Assembly: GCA_019358835.1 (NCBI GenBank)
Contig: JAHHIH010000030.1
Location: 1-64,000, forward strand
Direction: 5' to 3'
Length of the DNA stretch: 64,000 nt
Origin: Tildeniella torsiva UHER 1998/13D
GTDB taxonomy: Bacteria; Cyanobacteriota; Cyanobacteriia; Phormidesmidales; Phormidesmidaceae
Shown here: positions 17,600 through 25,825 of the stretch, piece after piece
Layout: each line of letters opens with the position of its first letter
Position numbering within the stretch: the first letter of the stretch is position 1
Position numbers and translations under genes: made by a program
Notes under the pieces: generated by a model
Told to the model about the DNA's origin: nothing
Database searches by the model: none
What the model saw: the letters and a program-made list of their open reading frames with translations, nothing else

Positions 17600-17605
17600 G
17601 GGGCG

Positions 17606-17670
17606 CAGATCCCAGGGTTCTTCCATGACAGGCAGACCTGGGACAAAGCCCAAAAGAACCCTGGGATCTG
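17606..17670. repeat. Perfect 17-bp inverted repeat downstream of fabI
   Basis: The arms CAGATCCCAGGGTTCTT (17606-17622) and AAGAACCCTGGGATCTG (17654-17670) pair perfectly around a 31-base spacer. It starts 6 bases after the fabI stop. There is no T-run, so it is not a classic terminator. It may protect the mRNA 3' end or be a repeat element. Confidence 0.7.
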
Positions 17671-17741
17671 GCGGCTGGAGATGGCTGAGTCGGGCTAGCT
17701 AGAATAGAGCCTAGAATTGCAGGGAAGAACTCGACAACAGT

Positions 17742-18908
17742 ATGACGAGAGCATTCCTTCGGCCTAGGCTGTGGACGGTGGTGGGTCTGGTGGCCTTGGG
17801 TGGGCTACTGCGGGTTTCAGTCGATTGGCGACTGCTGGGGCGATCGCTCACCTACCCCGACACCCCCATCACCTCGGCTGATTGGTATCAGCCTCAGCAA
17901 CTTGTCCCCGGCGTTGGCCCCCAAGCCCCGCCGCTAGCGAAGGCCGAGACGACGGAGATTCCTCCCGAAGCGCTGCAAACGGCGCTGAAATTTGCTGAAG
18001 TGCAGAATTCGGTGGCGCTGCTGGTGATGCACCGCGATCGCCTGGTGCTAGAGCAATACTGGCAGGGCCACAAAGCCAGCGACCCGGTCAACTCAATGTC
18101 GATGGTGAAAACCCTGCTGGCGCTGCTGATCGGTGTGGCGATCGACGAGGGTCACATTGGCTCCATTCAAGACCCCGTCGGCACCTACATTTCAGAATGG
18201 GCCGACGACCCTAGGGGCGACATCACCCTGGCTGACCTGCTCTATATGCAGTCGGGCCTGCGCAACGACAATCGCACCGACACCCTGCGGTCTGACTTGG
18301 TGCAGCTCTACGGCGGGTCAGATGCCCAAAAACTCGTGCTGAAGATTCCGTTAGAGCGCAATCCTGGTGAGGCGTTTGACTACAGCAACTTCAACTCGCA
18401 ACTGCTCGGCCTGGTGCTGGAGCGGGCTACGGGCGAATCCTTTGGTGACTATCTGAGCAGCCGCCTCTGGCAGCCCCTGGGTGCGGGCGACGGCTTTCTC
18501 TGGCTTGACCGTCCGGGGGGCAGCGCTAAGCCTTTTTGCTGTTTCTTTGCCACGGCCCAAGACTGGGTGCGGCTGGGGCAAATGCTGCTGCACGGGGGTA
18601 ACGAGGGCGATCGCCAGGTGATTCCTGCCCCATGGATTCAGCAAATGCTAGAAGAGTCGCCCCTAGAGCCCACCTTTGGCCTGCACATCTGGCTGAAGGC
18701 CCGCACCGCCGACTATCCCCAGGTGAATTTCGCTTCGTCAGCCCCCTTTGCTGCTGCCGACACGTTTTATCTCGACGGTCGCCACCACCAGCGGGTCTAT
18801 GTGATTCCGTCAGAGGAGCTGGTTGTTGTGCGCCTGGGCGAAGACCCCCCCGCCTGGAACGATGCGGTGATTGTCAATGCGATCGTGGAGGGGCTGCGGA
18901 GGCCATAA
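17742..18908 (+). CDS. Serine hydrolase, beta-lactamase/PBP fold (class C, NylB-like)
   Basis: A 388-residue protein of the serine beta-lactamase/DD-peptidase fold. The SxxK motif is S-M-V-K in NSMSMVKTLLALLIG (about residue 120) and the YxN motif is Y-S-N in FDYSNFNSQLLGL (about residue 210). The third motif region, usually KTG or HxG, may be HHQRVYVIP near residue 350. The N-terminus (LWTVVGLVALGGLLRVS) is a signal-anchor helix, so the enzyme probably sits on the periplasmic side. The family covers esterases, D-amino-acid peptidases and 6-aminohexanoate-dimer hydrolase; the substrate is unknown. Downstream is the broken CPBP gene. Confidence 0.85.
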   Translation: MTRAFLRPRLWTVVGLVALGGLLRVSVDWRLLGRSLTYPDTPITSADWYQPQQLVPGVGPQAPPLAKAETTEIPPEALQTALKFAEVQNSVALLVMHRDRLVLEQYWQGHKASDPVNSMSMVKTLLALLIGVAIDEGHIGSIQDPVGTYISEWADDPRGDITLADLLYMQSGLRNDNRTDTLRSDLVQLYGGSDAQKLVLKIPLERNPGEAFDYSNFNSQLLGLVLERATGESFGDYLSSRLWQPLGAGDGFLWLDRPGGSAKPFCCFFATAQDWVRLGQMLLHGGNEGDRQVIPAPWIQQMLEESPLEPTFGLHIWLKARTADYPQVNFASSAPFAAADTFYLDGRHHQRVYVIPSEELVVVRLGEDPPAWNDAVIVNAIVEGLRRP

Positions 18909-18975
18909 AGCGAGGTTAGGAATGTTTTCTTTGAGTCTTACAATGCTGTTTTGCGGTATTCCTGTATTAGATTGA

Positions 18976-19500
18976 GTGGCCCAGCATTTAGTGGACACCT
19001 TTGCCACCGGGCTGGGCTGGCCTCTAGGTCTGCTAGGTCTGGGGCGATCGCCCTTTACGGCCTGATAGCCATACCCTTTGGTCTAAAAAGTGGGTTTTTG
19101 GTGCAGCAAAATGCCGTTGTTGATCCGCTGAGTTGGGGGCTAGACGCGCTGCGTCGCTTCGTTGCCCCTGCCCTGCTCGAAGAAACGATCTTTCGCGTCA
19201 TGCTGTTGCCCCACCCGGTAGAAGGGGTGCCTGGCGATCGCTGGCTGCTGTGGGGCATCGTCAGCTTTGTGGCGTTTATTTTCCATCACATCTTGCTTGA
19301 TAAAACTTTGTATAAAGGGGCCAATGCGGGCCTCTCTGACCCTCGCTTTTTGGTGCTGGCGGGTTGGGTAGGACTGGTACTTATTGGCGCTTATTGGATT
19401 ACGGGATCGCTCTGGCTAGTGGTGTTGATGCACTGGGCGGTGGTGCTGGTGTAGATCTACGGCCTGGGCGGCTGGGCGCGGCTGCATGGGGTAAGGCGCT
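18976..19500 (+). pseudogene. CPBP-family intramembrane protease, frameshifted and prematurely stopped
   Basis: The intact-looking core (to the stop at 19452-19454) carries the CPBP motifs LEETIFRVML (EExxxR), FIFHHILL (FxxxH type) and a final LMHWAVV. The N-terminus is in another frame: a GTG at 18976 reads MAQHLVDTFATGLGWPLGLLGLG and would join AIALYGLIAIPFG only if one G were added to the GGGG at 19041-19044. Likewise, past the TAG stop the same frame continues IYGLGGWARLHG, matching the usual C-terminal HW...WL..LGG end, as if a Trp TGG had become TAG. I read this as a decaying gene, or as sequencing errors at two places. Confidence 0.6.
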
Positions 19501-19511
19501 TTAATAGAACC

Positions 19512-19530
19512 AGGGGCGATCGCCCCTTTT
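19512..19530 (+). terminator. HIP1-containing hairpin with T tail
   Basis: AGGGGCGATCGCCCCT (19512-19527) is a 16-base palindrome containing the HIP1 octamer and is followed by TTT. It can fold as a 6-bp GC stem with a GATC loop and may end transcription of the CPBP locus. Confidence 0.5.
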
Positions 19531-19753
19531 CGGTGACGGGTCTGTAGCTGCCAAGGCTGACGGAGTCAGTGATCCCCAGTTTGAGACGGTCGCGGGTGGC
19601 TACCCTGCGATCGCCCAAAATTTTCCTAGGCACTCTTAAATTCCTGTGGCACAATACCCAGCGGAGCATTGCAGACCAAGGGGTGGCTCAGCGCCGCCCG
19701 CGACAGATGGCTGTCGCTGATGTTTATCTAAAGGAAAGCAAGGGTGTTCCCTT

Positions 19754-20878
19754 ATGTCTACTGATTTGTCGCCCAACCAAGATTTTTTCAACGAAGAAGA
19801 AGCTGCTGTTGAATTTATCCCCAATGAAGCCTTCTTCAGCAGCACCAGCGTGCTGAGCCTACTGGCTGCCTTTGACCCCGGCTTTGCTGACCTGGTAGCG
19901 GATTTTGCCAGCGCTTTGCCTGATGCTACCGGCCAAATTTCTGTGGAGGATGGCCTGTTTGATGCCAACCTGGTGCTGGCCGACGGCACAGCTCTGACGG
20001 GCACCTTTGATGCCCCCACGACCCTAGGAGGTTTTGCCGATCTGGCCGCTGTCTCGGATGGCACCGTCACTCTCAACGGGGGAATTTTAGAGGCTGCGAT
20101 CGCAACCGATGGTCAAACCGCCACTTTGCCAGCGTTTGACCTGTCTGCCGCCGCTGGCACCCTAGTGCTAGATGCCATCAACGCCATTGATGACACCGTG
20201 CCCTTTGCCAACGGTGCGTTTACCCTAGATCTGGCCACCGCCCTCGGCCCGATTAGTGGCACCGTCGATGTGGCCGGGGGCGACCTCAACCTCGATCTGG
20301 TCACGCCCTTTGGCCAGCTGGTGGCCGACATCGACTTTCAAGATGATGCGGTGTTCCCCTTCGCTGCGGCGCTGCCCCTGGTGGGCGACATCAACGGTGC
20401 CGTTGACCTAAACAGTGGCAACATTGTGGCATCCCTAGGTGCCTATGGCGATCTGTCGGTGCCCCTCTCGGCGGTGACTGGGTCGCTGAATTTTGCTGAC
20501 GGGCTGGCTAGTCTCGATGCCTCAGTGCCTATCGGCTCTGGTTTGAGCTTGCCGGTCGCGACCGATCTCGACCTTGGGCCGTTGGCTAGCGAATACGTGG
20601 CTGGATTTGTCCAAGACTTAGAGGGTACCGGTACGCTTACTGATGGCGTGCTCGATGCTGCGATCGAAAGCCCGCTGGGACTGTTTGAAACGACCTTTGA
20701 CGTGGTGGCCTTTACCAACCAGGGAGCCGACTTTTTCGCCGGTATCGATGGCGTGATTGATGTCAGTGGCGGCATTGCTACGGCTTCGTTGACCACGCCT
20801 CTGGGTGACATCAACGATAGCTTTGACCTGGCGACCGTAGCACCAGCGCTGGAAGGTTCCGCTGCTGCACCGATCTAG
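19754..20878 (+). CDS. Acidic beta-repeat protein with no Lys, Arg, His, Cys or Trp
   Basis: I do not recognise this 374-residue protein. Its composition is extreme: reading the whole translation I find no Lys, Arg, His, Cys or Trp, one Met (the start) and two Tyr, against many Asp and some Glu, so the pI must be very low. After a 25-residue acidic leader (EEEAAVEFIPNEAFFSS) it consists of roughly eight loose repeats of 30-40 residues of the form G-x-[VL]-x-[LV]-x-x-G-x-[LI]-x-A-x-[LI]-x-x-P-[LF]-G, for example SGTVDVAGGDLNLDLVTPFG and TGTLTDGVLDAAIESPLG. There is no signal peptide. An AAAGGAAAG site precedes the ATG and a strong terminator follows at 20911-20960. The features fit an exported beta-repeat protein; this is inference. 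Confidence 0.75.
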   Translation: MSTDLSPNQDFFNEEEAAVEFIPNEAFFSSTSVLSLLAAFDPGFADLVADFASALPDATGQISVEDGLFDANLVLADGTALTGTFDAPTTLGGFADLAAVSDGTVTLNGGILEAAIATDGQTATLPAFDLSAAAGTLVLDAINAIDDTVPFANGAFTLDLATALGPISGTVDVAGGDLNLDLVTPFGQLVADIDFQDDAVFPFAAALPLVGDINGAVDLNSGNIVASLGAYGDLSVPLSAVTGSLNFADGLASLDASVPIGSGLSLPVATDLDLGPLASEYVAGFVQDLEGTGTLTDGVLDAAIESPLGLFETTFDVVAFTNQGADFFAGIDGVIDVSGGIATASLTTPLGDINDSFDLATVAPALEGSAAAPI

Positions 20879-20910
20879 ACGATCGCAAAGCCTCTCAGAC
20901 AGTAGTCAAA

Positions 20911-20960
20911 GAGAGTGCCTGATCCGTTTGGGAGCGGGTCTCACGGCACTCTCCTTTTTT
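20911..20960 (+). terminator. Rho-independent terminator of the acidic repeat-protein gene
   Basis: GAGAGTGCC (20911-20919) pairs perfectly with GGCACTCTC (20945-20953), and a T run follows to 20960. It is 32 bases after the stop codon. Confidence 0.85.
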
Positions 20961-21004
20961 GGTTTTTGAGCATGGCTCAACCCCATCCCTCAGGTCACCA
21001 TGAC

Positions 21005-21035
21005 GGCGTTCAGGGCGATGCAAGCCCTGAACGCC
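21005..21035 (-). terminator. Hairpin downstream of radC
   Basis: GGCGTTCAGGGC and GCCCTGAACGCC form a perfect 12-bp stem with a 7-base loop. It lies just after the radC stop on the minus strand. There is no T run on that strand, so it may be a weak terminator or an mRNA 3' stabiliser. Confidence 0.6.
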
Positions 21036-21045
21036 TGGCTGGATC

Positions 21046-21777
21046 CTAGGCTCCCTGGGGCATCTCTTGCCAGAGCTGGGTGGTTTGGCGCAGGCTGCGG
21101 AAGTCGCCATTGCCAATAATTAAATGATCGAGCACCGGCACGGCGAGAATCTGCGCCCCCTGAAGTAGCTGGCGGGTGAGCGAGAGGTCGTCAGGGGAGG
21201 GCTCTAGGTTGCCGCTAGGATGGTTGTGCGCCACGATGCAGCGCACCGCACCGTGGCGAATCACGGTTTTGAAAATTTCTCTGGGGTGGGCCAGGGTTTC
21301 GGTGGCGGTGCCGATGGTGATGACCTTGGTGCCCATCAGCCGGTGGCGGACGTCGAGCAGCACCACGGCAAAGCGCTCCTGAGCTTGCCACATCAACTCG
21401 TGGCTGAGGGCGGCGGCGGCAATGGCGGGGTCATCGACCACAGTTTTTTCGGGCGGAATCGCTTGCAGCACGCGTTTCCCCAGCTCAATGGCGGCTAATA
21501 TGGTGGTGGCTTTAGCCGGGCCAACGCCTGAAATTTGCTCCAGATCGTGGGCCGATACATCCCTTAACGAGGTGAGCGGATCGCGCTGGTTTTGCCCCAT
21601 TTCTTGCAGAATGAGCTGGCCTAGCCCTACCGCTGACAGCTTGCCAGGCCCCTGGCCAGTGCCCAGCAAAATAGCCAGCAGCTCGGCGGTCGAGAGGCTT
21701 TTGGCCCCGTAAGATAGCAGCCGTTCTCGCGGGCGATCGCTCGACGGCATGTCCAACATGCGGACATGGTAGGTCAT
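21046..21777 (-). CDS. radC: RadC-family JAB1/MPN domain protein
   Basis: The 243-residue protein has normal RadC length. The N-terminal UPF0758 helical part contains [27 protein letters not shown] and a helix-hairpin-helix-like [19 protein letters not shown]. The C-terminal JAB/MPN metalloprotease-like domain has the metal motif [14 protein letters not shown]. Despite the name, a direct role in recombinational repair is not established. It is a single gene, divergent from the DUF1824 gene across about 100 bases. Confidence 0.95.
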   Translation of the reverse strand: MTYHVRMLDMPSSDRPRERLLSYGAKSLSTAELLAILLGTGQGPGKLSAVGLGQLILQEMGQNQRDPLTSLRDVSAHDLEQISGVGPAKATTILAAIELGKRVLQAIPPEKTVVDDPAIAAAALSHELMWQAQERFAVVLLDVRHRLMGTKVITIGTATETLAHPREIFKTVIRHGAVRCIVAHNHPSGNLEPSPDDLSLTRQLLQGAQILAVPVLDHLIIGNGDFRSLRQTTQLWQEMPQGA

Positions 21778-21885
21778 GGTGGCACCTCTGGTAGCTGGGC
21801 CAGTGGCCCACTGCTAGTAAGCCCAAACCGCTTTGGGATAATTCATCCCCAAAACAGACGACAGCTAGACCATAAAGAACCGACT

Positions 21886-22323
21886 ATGACTACCTCGCCT
21901 TCCTTCCCCGCCGCCGCTGAGATCGCTGCAATTCGTCAGCGGCTTAGCCAGTTTAGCTGCCTCACCACGCCCCCTGTCCTCAGCGACGCCGAAGCCGCCC
22001 AGGTGCGGGCTGACCTGAGCGACTTTAATGACTGGTCTGACTATCAAACTCTAGGCATTTGCGCCGATACCCTGGCGGAAGGGCAGCAGGCGCTAGAGTC
22101 GTTTTTGAAAGCCCTTGGGGTTTCCGTCAATCTGGATTTGCCCACCCGTGAGGGCGCGGTCTTTCTCAAGTTCAACACCCTCAAAGGCGCGTGGTACTTA
22201 GACGACTACAGCGGCCCGTCGCGCGGGGTGCTGATTACCTTCCACACCACTGACCCTGAGGTGGCTGAGGTGTCAGGCACCTACGGCCCATTTCCGTTCG
22301 GCCTGTTTCCAGCGCAGCCTTAG
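21886..22323 (+). CDS. DUF1824 family protein
   Basis: A 145-residue soluble protein that fits the cyanobacterial DUF1824 family, with the distinctive C-terminal pattern GAVFLKFNTLKGAWYLDDYSGPSRGVLITFHT. The function is unknown. I place the start at the ATG at 21886, after which the protein reads MTTSPSFPAAAEIAAIRQRL; the frame is open further upstream but that part overlaps the radC promoter region and is not credible. A 24-bp perfect hairpin follows. Confidence 0.75.
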   Translation: MTTSPSFPAAAEIAAIRQRLSQFSCLTTPPVLSDAEAAQVRADLSDFNDWSDYQTLGICADTLAEGQQALESFLKALGVSVNLDLPTREGAVFLKFNTLKGAWYLDDYSGPSRGVLITFHTTDPEVAEVSGTYGPFPFGLFPAQP

Positions 22324-22343
22324 TCAATCGGGGTTAAGAGCGC

Positions 22344-22399
22344 ATCAGAAAGGCTTCTGGGTTTAGAAACATCTCTCTAAACCCAGAAGCCTTTCTGAT
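22344..22399. terminator. Bidirectional hairpin between convergent genes
   Basis: Positions 22344-22367 and 22376-22399 are perfect 24-base inverted arms (core GGCTTCTGGGTTTAGA) around an 8-base loop. It sits between the convergent DUF1824 and AMIN-protein genes, where it can stop both transcripts, although neither side has a long T run. Confidence 0.8.
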
Positions 22400-22425
22400 T
22401 ACATGTCCTGCTTGGTTGCGCTGGC

Positions 22426-24465
22426 CTACCAGCCGCCGCTGCCCCACTCGCGGCTCGTCTCTGGGGCGGCAGCAATGGGGATGGCACGCGGGATGTCTTG
22501 TATCACCTGTACCTGAATGACCTGGTTGGGCTCAATGACAACGTACTGGGGCGAGGTGCCTACTACGGTTGTCGCCCCAACTAGAGCGCCGCCGATTAGA
22601 CCGATGCCGCTAAAGCCGGTTAGCACCAGCAGAGCTAGGGCTCCTAAACCCGCTCCAGCGGCCAGGCGAGGACTGCTGACCTCGGTGTTCCCCACCATGT
22701 ATTCGGTGGTGCTGGCAAAATCTACCTGCTGCCCGGTGGGGGCGATCAGCATTTTGCTCACCCAGCGCTGGCCTTCGGGGGTGGGTTCAAACTGGCCAAT
22801 TAGCTGACTACCTGCGGGGGCGACAATGCCGTTGGTGATGGGGTCGCGAATGTCGTGGGCCAGCAGCAGCACCTGGTTTTGGCTGGAGTTGGTGTTGAGG
22901 TCGAGGGGCTCATCGCCGACGTAGCGCAGCTCTAGTACCGTGCCCGCCGCCACCAGCGTGTCGGGGGAAAGGGGGCGATCGCCAGGAGCGGGGTTAATCG
23001 CGCTGGGCAGGGCCGCCTGGTCACCGTTACCGGGCAGGGGGCTGCCAAACAGAATGGGGTCTCCAGCGGCGGCCAGCATCACCGGATTTGATGATGGGGG
23101 GACTATAGTTCCCTGGCTGGTGGTGGTCGGGGCTGTAGGTACGGTGAGGAGATTGGGGTCGGTGCCCGCTAACTCGACGGGAACCGTGGCCAGCGGGGGC
23201 GGCTCTTGGCTAATCGCGTTGGGCTGAACGGCGATCGCCCCAGCGGGCTGGTTTGCGACCGTTGCCGTCTCATCCGGTACTGTCTCAGCGGGTAGCTCTG
23301 GTAGGGCCGGTGGGTCGGCGGCAATGACCGGAGTCGGGCTGCTGGCTGCGATCGGTGGGGCAGGGGTTGGATTAGCTGCGATCGCCTCTGCCTCTACTGC
23401 TGGTTGCCCAGGGGTGGGCAGCTCTGGTGGGGTGACGGCGATCGGCACACCGCTGGTTTCGGTATCGATCGCGGGCGCAGCAGGAGCCGCTGGGGGATTA
23501 GCTGGCTGAGTTGCCACTACTGCGGGGCCAGGGACGGGGTCTGCGGCAACCGGCGGCTGGGCAGCTCTGGGGACAGTGCCGTCGGCCAGCGGCGGTGGCT
23601 CAAAGGTCAGCACCGAGCCGGTACCGGCAGGGGGCTGTGCGGCAGGTAGTGGGGCGATCGCCCCAGGTTGAGCAGCTACCCCTCCGGTAGGTGGTTCAGC
23701 CGAGGCCGAGCTTGCCGCCTGGGGGGCAGTAGCCACAGGGCCAATTACGGCATCGAGTTCAGACAGGCTGGGCACCGATACCTGCTCCCCAGGTTGCCCG
23801 AGGTTGAAGGGGTCTACGGGCAGGGTTTCGGGCAGGTTGGTCAGGCTGGCAATATCGCTGGGCAGCATCAGGTTGGCGGCTGAGGTGCTCAGTCGCCCGG
23901 TACCCGCCTCTGGAAACCCCAGCCGAGGATCGTTCCCTGGAATCACCGGCAGTTCCACAATCATGGAGCCGTTGCCCGGTGCGGGGGGGGTACTAGGTAC
24001 AGACACCGTAGGAATGTTGCTAGGGGCAGTGGCTAAGGCGGTGAGCACCCAGCGGGTTTGGTCACCAGCGGCAATAGAGATCAGGCTGACGCCTTCTGCC
24101 GCCAGTACGGTATCGGCAGCCAGTTCGAGCACCACCACGGCGGCATCATTTACCTGGCTGAGGTTCACCTGACTTACAGTACCGCTGTAGGTCTGCTGGG
24201 TGGCGACCGTTCCTAGCTGGGTTTGGGGCAAGGTCACAACAATCTGGGAGGCGTCCGCTGCCACGGCGTATTGCGGAGTGACGCCGCTGGGCAGGGTAAA
24301 GGTCAACTGCTGGGTGGCCGGGTCAAACTGCCAGGCTGCCAGGGTTTCAGCCTGGGCGGCGGGGCTGATGATCAGCAGGGTAGACACCATCAGGCCAGCG
24401 CCCGCCCAGCCACCCAAACGGTAGCCGGTACGCGATGCAGCAGAATGGTGGATTGGGTGTTCCAT
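22426..24465 (-). CDS. Envelope protein: AMIN domain, Pro/Ala linker, VirB10/TrbI-like C-terminus
   Basis: A 679-residue exported protein. The signal peptide ends at AQA about residue 38. An AMIN-like domain follows (about 40-130: LAAWQFDPATQQLTFTLPSGVTPQYAV ... VVLEL), the type that targets proteins to septal peptidoglycan or secretin complexes. Then come about 350 residues rich in Pro, Ala and Val, likely extended across the periplasm. The C-terminal part (about 530-640) has LLAHDIRDPITNGIVAPAGSQLIGQF, resembling the VirB10/TrbI beta-barrel entry, and a hydrophobic glycine-rich hairpin (LGALALLVLTGFSGIGLIGGALVG). No conjugation genes are nearby, so a structural envelope role is more likely than DNA transfer. 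It is divergent from the COP23 gene. Confidence 0.7.
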   Translation of the reverse strand: MEHPIHHSAASRTGYRLGGWAGAGLMVSTLLIISPAAQAETLAAWQFDPATQQLTFTLPSGVTPQYAVAADASQIVVTLPQTQLGTVATQQTYSGTVSQVNLSQVNDAAVVVLELAADTVLAAEGVSLISIAAGDQTRWVLTALATAPSNIPTVSVPSTPPAPGNGSMIVELPVIPGNDPRLGFPEAGTGRLSTSAANLMLPSDIASLTNLPETLPVDPFNLGQPGEQVSVPSLSELDAVIGPVATAPQAASSASAEPPTGGVAAQPGAIAPLPAAQPPAGTGSVLTFEPPPLADGTVPRAAQPPVAADPVPGPAVVATQPANPPAAPAAPAIDTETSGVPIAVTPPELPTPGQPAVEAEAIAANPTPAPPIAASSPTPVIAADPPALPELPAETVPDETATVANQPAGAIAVQPNAISQEPPPLATVPVELAGTDPNLLTVPTAPTTTSQGTIVPPSSNPVMLAAAGDPILFGSPLPGNGDQAALPSAINPAPGDRPLSPDTLVAAGTVLELRYVGDEPLDLNTNSSQNQVLLLAHDIRDPITNGIVAPAGSQLIGQFEPTPEGQRWVSKMLIAPTGQQVDFASTTEYMVGNTEVSSPRLAAGAGLGALALLVLTGFSGIGLIGGALVGATTVVGTSPQYVVIEPNQVIQVQVIQDIPRAIPIAAAPETSREWGSGGW

Positions 24466-24850
24466 GGGTTATGTCTCCCTCTGGGGCGGTGTGAGTGTGG
24501 AGTGAGCGTGGGTGACCGACGGGTTCTTCCAGTAAACGCTAGATGCAGCGTTAGGACTGGGTTGACTTAGCCTAAATACAGCGTGAGCCCAAAGCCTAAC
24601 TAAGGATACGCACAATCTTCAGAATTGCAAGGGGGCGACGGGGATTTTGGAGAGATCGGCGGGGATATGAGGACAGGGACGGTGAGGTGGGTGGGCCGGG
24701 GAACTCGGGAGGGGGCGATCGCGTCGCGAACTCTTGGGGAATTGCTTTTTGGGTGAAGCAACCTTGCAAGCTGATTTATAGTTCAGCCGCTGGGGCACCC
24801 TGAACAAAGATGTACTCACACGCCAAATCGACTTCTGGAGGCAGCACACC
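24466..24850. other. Divergent intergenic region with G-rich tract
   Basis: The 385 bases between the AMIN protein and COP23 genes contain no supported ORF. From about 24630 to 24722 the plus strand is G-rich with many GGG runs and is one of four such tracts in the window. The COP23 promoter is probably in the AT-richer part around 24740-24790 (gcaagctgatttatag). Confidence 0.5.
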
Positions 24851-25567
24851 ATGGTTCGTTCTACGACTGGCTCGTTCGCTAAAGTATGCATGGGTGGGCT
24901 AGCCACTGCCCTACTGGTTGGGCCGTTTGGTGCCGTAGGCCAGGCCCAAACTCCAGAAAGCACCCCTGAGGGGACGCCCGAAACGACTCCGACCGAGCCC
25001 GCTGAGGCCGATACCGCGCCGCGCTTCACCTGCCAGATGCAGGATGGGCAATATACCGTGATGTATTCTCCCACTAGCCAGCCGGGGCAGGCCTACCCCT
25101 GGGCGGTGCCTCAAGATCTCGGCAGCGCCTGGCCCGCTGAGCGCCGCTGTGCCACCATTAGCGCCCGTCTAGAGGAGTACCGTCCCGATGGCCTGCTAGC
25201 CCTAGAAACTGCGGTAGAGAATGGCTACAACACCGTGTGTGTGACCACCGAGTCAACCCCCGGCTGCCGCATCGTATTCACCGTGCCCCCTGGGCAAGAT
25301 GCGACAGCAACCCGCGATCTCGTGTTTGACAACTTGGCGATCGCCGACCGAGGCGACCAAACCCAGGGCGTTACCACCTTTGCGGGCGGCAACAGCGATG
25401 TGCTGGGGCAAATTGGCAATATTCTGGGTCTGCCCAGTTCCACCAGCACGCGCAGCAGCGGCATTAACCTCAAGCCCTTTCTCGATCCCGCTGATGGCGG
25501 TACCGGCGCTCGCCTCAGCGGCGGCAGCCCTGCCGGTCGCCCCCTGGACCCCGATGCCTTTCGCTAG
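24851..25567 (+). CDS. COP23-domain protein, exported
   Basis: A 238-residue protein with a signal peptide (ending near GQAQ, residue 33) and a short Thr/Pro/Glu-rich linker. The COP23 domain follows: RFTCQMQDGQYTVMYSP, a tryptophan block, RRCATISARLEEY, then NTVCVTTESTPGCRIVFTVPPGQDA. Four Cys probably form two disulfides (C of FTC with RRC; C of TVC with PGC). COP23 was named for an oscillating membrane-associated protein in Cyanothece; the molecular function is unknown. A low-complexity Ser/Gly/Asp tail ends the protein. A stem-loop terminator follows at 25656-25691. Confidence 0.88.
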   Translation: MVRSTTGSFAKVCMGGLATALLVGPFGAVGQAQTPESTPEGTPETTPTEPAEADTAPRFTCQMQDGQYTVMYSPTSQPGQAYPWAVPQDLGSAWPAERRCATISARLEEYRPDGLLALETAVENGYNTVCVTTESTPGCRIVFTVPPGQDATATRDLVFDNLAIADRGDQTQGVTTFAGGNSDVLGQIGNILGLPSSTSTRSSGINLKPFLDPADGGTGARLSGGSPAGRPLDPDAFR

Positions 25568-25655
25568 ACGGGCTATTCTAAATCGGGTTCGATGACTCCG
25601 TAGCCCAACCATACAGGCTGTAGGAGTAATTAAAGACTGCCTTCAACTCTGCAAT

Positions 25656-25691
25656 AACAGCGCTGGCTTAGTTACCTGAGCCAGCGCTGTT
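25656..25691 (+). terminator. Stem-loop downstream of COP23 gene
   Basis: AACAGCGCTGGCT (25656-25668) and AGCCAGCGCTGTT (25679-25691) form a perfect 13-bp stem with a 10-base loop. A weak T-rich tail (gtcgtc) follows, so termination is probable but not certain. Confidence 0.6.
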
Positions 25692-25825
25692 GTCGTCCAT
25701 CACCAAAACCAGCATCATGCCGTTAAAGAATCCCGACGGAGTTCGGGATTGCACCACCGCCCCCAGGATAAGTGGGCAAGGGGCAAGGCTTCGTGGTAAT
25801 CAGAAGGCAGTAACGGCGTGGTTCT

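Noticed and set aside
19457-19669. 70-codon minus-strand open frame after the CPBP locus
   Set aside because: It covers the intergenic palindrome and the remains of the CPBP end, with no recognisable domain.
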